Shown piece after piece: positions 39,985 through 46,361 of a stretch of 64,000 nt of DNA. This DNA comes from Pandoraea bronchicola. GTDB lineage: Bacteria; Pseudomonadota; Gammaproteobacteria; Burkholderiales; Burkholderiaceae. The notes under the pieces are model-generated. The model ran no database searches, had not been told where the DNA came from, and worked only from the letters and a program-made list of their open reading frames with translations. Positions within the stretch are counted from its first letter, which is position 1, and each line of letters begins with the position of its first letter. The stretch covers positions 372,001-436,000 of the forward strand of contig NZ_CABPST010000002.1 of the NCBI RefSeq assembly GCF_902459805.1, read 5' to 3'. Position numbers and translations under genes: made by a program.

Positions 39985-40464
39985 TCACCTCACCACCAGT
40001 GCCGCCGCCGCCAGATACGCTCCGTAAGGCAATCCGATCCGTCCGGCCCTCCACTGCAAAATCCGTTGCCAGACACGCGTGGCGGTCAATCCGTCGCACC
40101 AGCGTGCCAGCCACTTCAACCGCCCGGCCAACAGCACCAGCGCATGCACGCCGGCAGCCACGCTTGCCAGACACCAGACTGGCAGCAGCGCCGGATACCC
40201 CGCTACCAGACCGATCAGCGCAAAGAGCTTGACGTCGCCAGCCCCCATCACACCCCGCCACCAGAAAGGTAGCAGTACGATCAATCCGAGAAGCGCTCCC
40301 AGCCCGTGAACCCACACCACCCGCGGTTCCCCTCGCCAGGCCTGCCACGCAATCCAGACCAGTGCCAGCGTACCCACGCACAGCAACCAGGCATTCGGGA
40401 TGCGACGTGCAATGAGGTCCGTGATCACGATCGGCACGCATAACAGCCACAACAACGTCAGCAC
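39985..40464 (-). CDS. tadV: Prepilin peptidase TadV (CpaA)
   Basis: Aspartyl prepilin peptidase of about 159 residues, which processes Flp pilins and pseudopilins. Both catalytic aspartates are visible: in VITDLIARRIPN and in the GAGDVKLF (GxGD) motif. About five membrane segments. The start is uncertain: the GTG at 40464 gives the usual size and lies just after the flp stop; the frame is open to an ATG at 40539, which would overlap the pilin gene and add a hydrophilic extension. Confidence 0.85.
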   Translation of the reverse strand: MLTLLWLLCVPIVITDLIARRIPNAWLLCVGTLALVWIAWQAWRGEPRVVWVHGLGALLGLIVLLPFWWRGVMGAGDVKLFALIGLVAGYPALLPVWCLASVAAGVHALVLLAGRLKWLARWCDGLTATRVWQRILQWRAGRIGLPYGAYLAAAALVVR

Positions 40465-40477
40465 CGGGCGTCTCGCA

Positions 40478-40678
40478 TCAGTGTGTGGCAGCCGAGGTTG
40501 CTGCCGACGTGACGTTGCTGAAGGCGCTCGACAACACATCGCTCAGATTCGTGAACACCGTTGCGCCGATCACTACAGCCACGATGGCGGCCAAAATGCC
40601 GTACTCAAGCGCCGTGACACCTTTTTGCCGTGACAGTCTGCGCTGCCGACCGGCCTTGCCCGCTTGCCTCACTTGCAT
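40478..40678 (-). CDS. flp: Flp-family type IVb pilin (copy 1)
   Basis: Major pilin of the Tad pilus, 66 residues. A basic leader of about 26 residues ends in KG, then comes the Flp motif VTALEYGILAAIVAVVIGATVF with Glu at +5 and Tyr at +6, and a short Ser/Thr/Ala tail. TadV should cut after the glycine. It is the second pilin of the locus and lies 13 bases before tadV. Confidence 0.93.
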   Translation of the reverse strand: MQVRQAGKAGRQRRLSRQKGVTALEYGILAAIVAVVIGATVFTNLSDVLSSAFSNVTSAATSAATH

Positions 40679-40851
40679 GATCCGCACCCTAGCGAACACA
40701 GCACTCCATCGCCCCGAATGACACCGTCAACCGAACGGTGTCTTTCCCCTTATCGCCAGCACCAATTCGCCCTCATCCAACCTTAGGCGCGAGTCACGTG
40801 CTGACATTCATCGTTGCTGACTGGCTTCATACGGCGTGTCATGCGAGAGCG

Positions 40852-41037
40852 TCAGCTACCGGCTGCAGTCACCGCCGACGAAATCTTCGAGAAGACCTGA
40901 CTAAACGTCGTACCCAGACTGCTGTAGACCGTCCCGCCAATCACCACCGCTACGATTGCGGCGAGGATGCCGTACTCCAATGCCGTCACGCCTCGCTCGT
41001 CGCGCGCGAACAGTCGAAAACGATTGCTGAGTTTCAT
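40852..41037 (-). CDS. flp: Flp-family type IVb pilin (copy 2)
   Basis: First gene of the tad locus, 61 residues. Leader MKLSNRFRLFARDERG, then VTALEYGILAAIVAVVIGGTVY, nearly the same as copy 1 through the hydrophobic helix, with a different C-terminal tail (SSLGTTFSQVFSKISSAVTAAGS). GGGAGG lies upstream with good spacing. Which copy builds the fibre cannot be told from sequence. No clear promoter was seen on its strand. Confidence 0.93.
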   Translation of the reverse strand: MKLSNRFRLFARDERGVTALEYGILAAIVAVVIGGTVYSSLGTTFSQVFSKISSAVTAAGS

Positions 41038-41221
41038 ATCATCCTCCCTCAAATAGGCGCCAGGCGCCCGCTGACACACACAGCGAAAGGTCACCAGCCT
41101 TTAAGGCGTGTGACGCTTTCCCGCCAGATTGCTTATCAACTCGTGACTTCGGCCTCGGGTTCGTTGCGCCGTAAGGCTTACAAACCTCTTTGACATTGTA
41201 CGCCAATATTTCTCTGCTTGT

Positions 41222-41237
41222 TGGTACGACCTTTGCT
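41222..41237 (+). promoter_or_regulatory. Second sigma-54-like promoter
   Basis: TGGTACGACCTTTGCT: matches the -24/-12 consensus TGGCACG-N4-TTGCW except for T in place of C. It points to the right, away from the pilins, toward a 20-codon ORF at 41391. Confidence 0.45.
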
Positions 41238-41390
41238 GCGGCGTACTATTTTTTTCTGATGCTAATTTAATCTAAATCACAAAAACTAGAGTCTTACTAC
41301 CAATCACCCGGGCGAATGTAAGAAAACGTTACCCGGATTGAACAAACAATACTCCAAAACCAGGCAATGCAACCCTCGCGAGGGAAAACC

Positions 41391-41453
41391 ATGATTGTTG
41401 CAGCACCACACACTCCGATGGAATACCTGTCAATACGTGCAGCACTCATTTAA
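41391..41453 (+). CDS. Possible 20-residue small protein
   Basis: ATG ... TAA frame encoding MIVAAPHTPMEYLSIRAALI, with AGGG about seven bases upstream. It lies about 145 bases downstream of the sigma-54-like promoter at 41222. There is no family match that I know; it may be chance or a short leader peptide. Confidence 0.3.
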   Translation: MIVAAPHTPMEYLSIRAALI

Positions 41454-41812
41454 ATAACGGCCGATTAATTTCGCGCCCGATCCGGGCATCAATGCCAGGC
41501 GTATTTCTCCCTGCTCGCGCCCCGCCATTCACCACAGTTCCCCGCCGCACTTGGCTCATCCGTTGATCGTGGCTCGCCAGCACTGCTGGCCGTGGCCGCC
41601 GACGCTTTCATTCCATTACCCATCCCGCACCTGTACGCCCGCCCGGCGGCTTCATTCGTATTTCAATACGATTTCATCGTCTATTGCTGGCTGACGCCAC
41701 ACAACATTACTAATAATTACGGCGTGCACATCATCTTCCCCGATCGGGGGCTACCCGAATCGCTTACGCCTGTGCATATCTACTGACGCCTGAAGTCAAT
41801 TCTTTCGGCTGC

Positions 41813-41846
41813 GTTACGTAACGTTACCCGTAACAACCCCCGTAAC
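41813..41846. promoter_or_regulatory. GTTAC/GTAAC half-site array, candidate activator binding site
   Basis: GTTACGTAAC (perfect palindrome, 41813-41822), GTTACCCGTAAC (inverted repeat, 41823-41834) and a further GTAAC (41842-41846). It lies about 200 bases upstream of the sigma-54 promoter, the usual distance for an enhancer site. Related GTTACCC at 41329-41335. Confidence 0.55.
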
Positions 41847-42030
41847 GGGAACGGCAATTCGCCTGAAATTCGCCATTTCCCGATGGCGTTAACCCTAATT
41901 CTCTCTGCCGCGAACCCGCTTCGATCTCTCGATCCGAAAGATTCTTGTTTTCCGAAACGCAAATAAATACAGGCTTTTCAGGCTGTCACCGGAAAAACTA
42001 GAAGAGTTATTCAAACCCGGATTTAGAGAT

Positions 42031-42046
42031 TGGCACAGCTCTTGCG
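42031..42046 (+). promoter_or_regulatory. Sigma-54 promoter of the lipoprotein cluster
   Basis: TGGCAC-AGCTC-TTGC: exact -24 and -12 elements with the required five-base spacer. Transcription should start near 42057, about 30 bases before the ATG at 42089. Confidence 0.8.
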
Positions 42047-42088
42047 GATACCCCTGCATCGCAACGCTAAGGATCACCGGGGGACACC

Positions 42089-42409
42089 ATGATCATTGGC
42101 AATACCAAGCAAACGATGCAATCCGTCGTAGCCGTCGCAGCCGAGCGGCAACGCATCGCGGCAATGCAGCGCAGCGCTGCTGCCGAAGACGATCGTAGAG
42201 GCGCAAGCCCAGGGAGGGGCGGTGCAGAAGGCGGTGGCGTACGCGCCACCGCCACACCGACCGAAGCGGCCAACGCTCACAGCACCGGCAACACGAATTC
42301 GGCCCAGGCGATGACGGGCCCCGATAGCGCGGTTGTCAACGCGCTCCTGTTCGCACTCATCGCGCAACGCATGAACGCACGACTGGCCGCGCAAGAAGCG
42401 CTCGCCTGA
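42089..42409 (+). CDS. Small Ala-rich protein, first gene after the sigma-54 promoter
   Basis: A 106-residue protein with no signal peptide. An N-terminal Ala/Gln-rich helical part (VVAVAAERQRIAAMQR), a Gly/Arg-rich middle, and a C-terminal helix (VVNALLFALIAQRMNARLAA). GGGGGA lies before the ATG at about six bases. It starts some 30 bases after the predicted transcription start and is 31 bases before the first lipoprotein gene, so it is probably in the same operon. I do not recognise a family. The C-terminal helix is mildly amphipathic and might bind a partner or membrane. Confidence 0.6.
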   Translation: MIIGNTKQTMQSVVAVAAERQRIAAMQRSAAAEDDRRGASPGRGGAEGGGVRATATPTEAANAHSTGNTNSAQAMTGPDSAVVNALLFALIAQRMNARLAAQEALA

Positions 42410-42440
42410 ATACCAAACAGACTAGATAGAGGACACCATC

Positions 42441-44084
42441 ATGAAAAACATCCAACGCAACCTCCTCGCTTCCGCCTGCCTTCTCGCCGTCATCACGATG
42501 ACCGGTTGCGCCAGCTCCGGCTCGGGTGGCACCAGCGGCTCGCTTGGCGATGGCGGTGGCGGTAGCGGCACCACCGCTGGCACCGGCGGCGGAGGGGGCA
42601 CGGGCACCGGCACGGTCCCGGACGGCTCCGGCACAGGTGGCAACGGAAATGGCAACGGCAACGGCAACGGGAATGGAAATGGCAACGGTAACGGGAATGG
42701 CAACAGCAGCCCGGGTGCCGCCACCAACCCGATCGGCACGGTAGCCAGCACGGCCAGCACGGGCGTCGTGACGCAAGTCGGCAAGACGGTCAGCGACGTC
42801 GGCACGACGCTGGCTGGTACCCAATTGCCGCTGCTCAGCTCGCAAACGCAAAGCGGTCTGGCCGGCGCAGTTGTCTCCACCGGCAACGCCGTTCAGACGC
42901 TCGGCAACGGCCTGTCCAATGGACTGGGCAAGCTCGGGTCAGTGAAGGACCCGCTCAATCCGACGCTCGCCAGCGTGGGCGGCGTAGTCTCGAACCTGGG
43001 TACGGCCGGTACGCAACTGGGTAGCGCCGTCGCGGGCCTCGGGCAGATCGGGCCGCTGGGCAATACACCGGTCAATGGCGTCACCACGCTGCTCGGCGGC
43101 GTCGTGACCTCGGTCGGCAAGGCAGGCGAAGCCCTTGGCGGCGGTCTGACGCAAACCATCACGAGCGGCCCGGTGCAACAACTGACGTCGTCGCTCTCGT
43201 CGGCCATCACGCCGATCACGAGCGTCGTGACGAATACCACGCAAACGGTCGGCAACGCCACGGGACTTGGCGCACCGGTCGCCGGTCTGCTGGCGCAGGT
43301 AGGCGGTGGCCTGGCCGGCGTTGGCGCCAAGATCGGCGGTCAGCTCAACAACCCGATCGCGGCTGACGTTGGCGGCCTCGTCGCAGGTGTCGGCAACACG
43401 GTGGCCAGCCTTGGCGGTGCCGTTCACGGCACGCCGACGAGCACCAACCCGCTCTCCCCGCTCACCTCGGCACTCGGTGGCCTGACGGGTGGCCTCGGTG
43501 GCAGCACGGGCACGGGCTCGGGGCCCCTCGCCCCGGTCACCAATCTTTTGTCGGGTCTGACGGGCACGCTCGGCGGTGCCACGGGCGGCACCTCGGGCAG
43601 CAACCCGCTGGCACCGGTCACGAATCTCGTTTCCGGTCTGACGGGCGCACTCGGCGGCGCCACCGGCGGTGCTTCGGGCAGCAACCCGCTCGCGCCGGTC
43701 ACGAACCTCGTCTCCGGACTGACGGGCGCACTCGGCGGCGCCACCGGCGGTGCTTCGGGCAGCAACCCGCTCGCACCGGTCACGAACCTCGTCTCTGGCC
43801 TGACGGGCGCGCTCGGCGGCGCCACCGGCGGTGCTTCGGGCAGCAACCCGCTCGCACCGGTCACGAACCTCGTCTCCGGACTGACGGGCGGCCTCGGCGG
43901 CTCAGGCGGTGCCTCGGCTGGCTCAGGCGGCTCGGCCTCGGGCGGTGTGCTCGCCCCGGTCACCTCGCTGCTCGGTGCCGTGACGGGGGCAGTCGGCGGG
44001 GCAACGGGGTCGGGCAGCAGCAATAGCGGCCCGCTCGCTCCGGTGACTGGCCTGCTGGGCGGCCTGCTCGGCGCGAAGAAGTAA
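42441..44084 (+). CDS. Gly/Ser/Thr-rich repeat lipoprotein 1
   Basis: A 547-residue lipoprotein, often annotated as collagen-like, though strict Gly-X-Y triplets are absent. Signal peptide with lipobox TMTGC at about residues 19-23; Gly-rich linker with eleven Gly-Asn dipeptides; a core of about 260 residues shared with the two paralogs downstream (for example TQLPLLSSQTQSGLAGA and GNTPVNGVTTLLGGVVTSVG); then four near-identical 27-residue repeats (TGALGGATGGASGSNPLAPV and so on) and a related C-terminal end LLGGLLGAKK. Position 2 after the lipid cysteine is Ala, which does not suggest retention in the inner membrane. Probable cell-surface or outer-membrane anchored matrix protein; function unknown. 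GAGG precedes the ATG. Confidence 0.82.
   Translation: MKNIQRNLLASACLLAVITMTGCASSGSGGTSGSLGDGGGGSGTTAGTGGGGGTGTGTVPDGSGTGGNGNGNGNGNGNGNGNGNGNGNSSPGAATNPIGTVASTASTGVVTQVGKTVSDVGTTLAGTQLPLLSSQTQSGLAGAVVSTGNAVQTLGNGLSNGLGKLGSVKDPLNPTLASVGGVVSNLGTAGTQLGSAVAGLGQIGPLGNTPVNGVTTLLGGVVTSVGKAGEALGGGLTQTITSGPVQQLTSSLSSAITPITSVVTNTTQTVGNATGLGAPVAGLLAQVGGGLAGVGAKIGGQLNNPIAADVGGLVAGVGNTVASLGGAVHGTPTSTNPLSPLTSALGGLTGGLGGSTGTGSGPLAPVTNLLSGLTGTLGGATGGTSGSNPLAPVTNLVSGLTGALGGATGGASGSNPLAPVTNLVSGLTGALGGATGGASGSNPLAPVTNLVSGLTGALGGATGGASGSNPLAPVTNLVSGLTGGLGGSGGASAGSGGSASGGVLAPVTSLLGAVTGAVGGATGSGSSNSGPLAPVTGLLGGLLGAKK
42639..42704 (+). repeat. Gly-Asn dipeptide repeat in lipoprotein 1
   Basis: Eleven consecutive GGN-AAY codon pairs (six-base unit) form a flexible linker just after the lipid anchor region. 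Synonymous codons vary. Confidence 0.85.
43560..43883 (+). repeat. 81-bp tandem repeat array in lipoprotein 1
   Basis: Four in-frame units of 81 bp (starts at 43560, 43641, 43722 and 43803), nearly identical in DNA, encoding 27 residues each. A diverged unit of about 25 codons precedes the array. Confidence 0.9.
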
Positions 44085-44168
44085 GCCAGCGCCAAAGACT
44101 CGACAACCTCAGCCAGCGGCAGATCGACCATGACTCGCGCGATTCCTCCGCCCGCCTGTGACCGCCGC

Positions 44169-44219
44169 GATCCGGCCCTGGCCCCGATGCCCACGCATCG
44201 AGCCAGGGGAGTCCGGATC
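44169..44219 (+). promoter_or_regulatory. Long intercistronic hairpin between lipoprotein genes 1 and 2
   Basis: Three nested paired segments: GATCCGG/CCGGATC, CCCTGGC/GCCAGGG and CGATGC/GCATCG with loop CCAC, 20 base pairs in all with small internal bulges. No U-tract follows. It sits in the 268-base gap and could stabilise or limit the downstream mRNA. The rest of the gap holds no gene that I can support. Confidence 0.65.
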
Positions 44220-44352
44220 CGGCGCACCCCACACGCCGCCCGCACACATCGGCAGCACAGCGAGCGGCCCCGGTTCCTCAAGTGGAAGTAACGACATCGC
44301 CGCGCGACCCATCGCCGGCAAACATTCAGAACGATCAAGGGAGATAGACATC

Positions 44353-45528
44353 ATGTCCAACGCACTTCAACGCACCCTTCTGGCCTCGGCCGCCATCGGC
44401 GCCATCGCCCTCACCGGCTGCTCCAGCGGCGGTGGCGGCAGCGGCGCCACCTCGGCTGGCACCACGGGTACCCCGAACGCGGTCGGCACGACGGCCAGTG
44501 GCGCAGGCGGTGTCGTGAGTTCCGCAGGTAACGTCGTCAGCGCCCTGGGCGATCAGGTCGCCAGCACTCAACTGCCGCTCGTATCGACGCAGGCGTCGCA
44601 AGGCTTCGGCGGCGCGCTCTCCAATACCGGCAAAGCCGTGACCGACCTTGGCAACGGCGTGAGCAGCGGTCTCGGCCAGACCGGCACTTCGGCAGACTCG
44701 GTGGGCACCACGCTCGCCAGCACCGGCAACGTGGTGACCGATCTCGGTCAGGCAGGGGTCTCGCTGGGTAGCGGTGTCGCAGGAATCGGCAAGAGCGGCC
44801 CGCTCGCCGGCACCCCCGTCGATACGCTGACCAGCGCACTCGGCAATGTGGTCGCCACGGTCGGCCAAGGCGGTATTGCCGGCGGGGCAATCCTGAAACA
44901 AGCCTTCTCGGGCGGCCCGGTGACGCAGGTCACTTCCACACTCTCGGCCGCCGTCAACCCGATCACCAATGTCTTGTCGGACACCACTCGCACCGTGGGT
45001 AACACCACGGGTCTCGGCGGCCCGGTGCAGAACCTGTTGACCACGTTGGGCGGCGCGGTCGGCACCGTCGGCACGACGCTCAAGGGCACGTCGCCGAACC
45101 CGGTCGTGGGCGCCCTGGGCAACACGGTGATCGCCACCGGCAACACGGTCTCGGGCCTCGGCGGTTTCGTGAACGGTCAGACGTCCAGCGGCTCGTCGAA
45201 TCCGTTCGGCTCACTGCTCGGCAATCTCGGTACGACCACAGCCGGGGGCGGCGGCGCATCGAACCCGCTCGGTTCGGTCACGGGTCTGCTTGGTGGACTC
45301 GGCGGTTCGGGTGGCAGCAGCCCGCTCGCGCCCGTCACGGGTCTGCTCGGCGGTCTGACGGGTGGCAGCTCGTCGGGCAGCAGCAGCCCGCTTGCGCCCG
45401 TCACGAACCTGCTCTCGGGGGTGACGAGCGCTGCTGGCGGCAGCTCGGGTAGCGCGGCCGGCGGTCTGGGCACGCTGCTCGCCCCGGTGACCGGTCTGCT
45501 CGGCAGTGTGGCCAGCGTCGGCAAGTAA
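44353..45528 (+). CDS. Gly/Ser/Thr-rich repeat lipoprotein 2
   Basis: A 391-residue paralog of lipoprotein 1. Lipobox ALTGC at about residues 18-22, only a very short Gly/Ser linker, then the shared core (STQLPLVSTQASQGFGGALSN ... GIGKSGPLAGTPVDTLTSAL) and a C-terminal part with imperfect repeats of the form SPLAPVTGLLGGLTGG. No long tandem array like that in copy 1. GGGAGAT precedes the ATG at 44353; the frame is open upstream to 44158 but that part is not similar to the paralogs. Probable surface or outer-membrane protein of unknown role. Confidence 0.8.
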   Translation: MSNALQRTLLASAAIGAIALTGCSSGGGGSGATSAGTTGTPNAVGTTASGAGGVVSSAGNVVSALGDQVASTQLPLVSTQASQGFGGALSNTGKAVTDLGNGVSSGLGQTGTSADSVGTTLASTGNVVTDLGQAGVSLGSGVAGIGKSGPLAGTPVDTLTSALGNVVATVGQGGIAGGAILKQAFSGGPVTQVTSTLSAAVNPITNVLSDTTRTVGNTTGLGGPVQNLLTTLGGAVGTVGTTLKGTSPNPVVGALGNTVIATGNTVSGLGGFVNGQTSSGSSNPFGSLLGNLGTTTAGGGGASNPLGSVTGLLGGLGGSGGSSPLAPVTGLLGGLTGGSSSGSSSPLAPVTNLLSGVTSAAGGSSGSAAGGLGTLLAPVTGLLGSVASVGK

Positions 45529-45595
45529 TCGCCCCACAAACGTTGCATCGCACATTGCGCGTATGCATCACATGATTCATCGATAAGGAGATGCC

Positions 45596-46327
45596 ATGGC
45601 TCGCTTCATTTCCGACACCAGCGTTCTGATGCGCGGTCGTGGCGAATCCGCCCCGCAAGTTTCCGACCCCTTGGCAATGCGCGAAACCGGCAACGGTTTC
45701 GCGAATCGCCACGGCCATAACACGTACGGCACCGATTCGGGTGCCGCCTCCGGGGCGACGTCGACTGCCTCACAGCTCAACGGAACGCAGGGCACCATGA
45801 GCGACCGACACACGAACCGTAACGAACTCGTCACCGGCATCGTCCGCTCTCTCGGCCGTCGGCTCGCCGTGTACACCGCGCTTTATCACGCGGCGCTCGC
45901 CGAGCAGCTCGGCCTAAACGTCACCGACCTGAACGCGCTCGATCTGATTCTCGAACTGGAATCGATCACCGCAGGCCAACTTGCCGAACTCATGGGTGTC
46001 AGCTCTGGTGGCATCACCACGGTCATCGACCGGCTCGAGCGCGCGGGCTTCGTGGAGCGCGAGAAGAACCCGCACGACCGCCGCATGGTGATGATTCACC
46101 CCATCGAAGAACGCTGTGCACAGATCGAGCAGTTCCTCTCGTCCGTCTCGCGTGAACTTACAGCGGTCAGCGCCGCGTACGACCACAGCGAGCTCGCCGC
46201 GATTCACGATTTCCTGGTGCAGAGCATTCGCACCCTGAAGAGCGAAACCTTCCGTCTTCGTTTCGAGGCCGATCAGGACATCGCCGGTCTGGTCTCGAAC
46301 AGCCGCGGCGCATCGACCAAGGTCTGA
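45596..46327 (+). CDS. MarR-family transcriptional regulator
   Basis: Regulator of 243 residues inside the lipoprotein cluster. After an N-terminal Gly/Ser/Asn-rich extension of about 67 residues comes a MarR winged helix: LILELESITAGQLAELMGVSSGGITTVIDRLERAGFVEREKNPHDRRMV, shown in parts as recognition helix SSGGITTVIDRLERAG and wing EKNPHDRRM. GGAG lies six bases before the ATG at 45596; a start at 45797 without the extension is less likely because no such site is seen there. The position between paralogs 2 and 3 suggests that it controls the lipoprotein genes; the extension is unusual for the family. Confidence 0.88.
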   Translation: MARFISDTSVLMRGRGESAPQVSDPLAMRETGNGFANRHGHNTYGTDSGAASGATSTASQLNGTQGTMSDRHTNRNELVTGIVRSLGRRLAVYTALYHAALAEQLGLNVTDLNALDLILELESITAGQLAELMGVSSGGITTVIDRLERAGFVEREKNPHDRRMVMIHPIEERCAQIEQFLSSVSRELTAVSAAYDHSELAAIHDFLVQSIRTLKSETFRLRFEADQDIAGLVSNSRGASTKV

Positions 46328-46361
46328 GCGCGCGGCGACTGCCCTCACGAGGAGAAACGTC

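Larger units (their letters stand above)
41038..42088. promoter_or_regulatory. Long divergent regulatory region between tad locus and lipoprotein cluster
   Basis: About 1.05 kb without a conventional gene, AT-richer than the rest, especially from about 41180 to 41480. It contains two sigma-54-like promoters on the plus strand (41222-41237 and 42031-42046), an array of GTTAC/GTAAC half-sites (41813-41846) with a further GTTACCC at 41329, a short palindrome CCCTCGCGAGGG at 41373-41384 and a possible 20-codon ORF at 41391. I found no convincing sigma-54 or sigma-70 promoter for the pilin genes on the minus strand. Confidence 0.75.

Noticed and set aside
41038-41400. Sigma-54 promoter for the Flp pilins on the minus strand
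   Set aside because: I searched for GG-N10-GC patterns reading leftward and found none with reasonable flanks; the good match in this area points to the right.
41592-41786. 64-codon frame starting with GTG in the tad/lipoprotein intergenic region
   Set aside because: No ribosome binding site, odd composition and no protein features; the stretch is more plausibly regulatory.
43560-43883. Regular repeats that might suggest a CRISPR array
   Set aside because: Units are contiguous 81-bp in-frame coding repeats without spacers and lie inside a lipoprotein gene.
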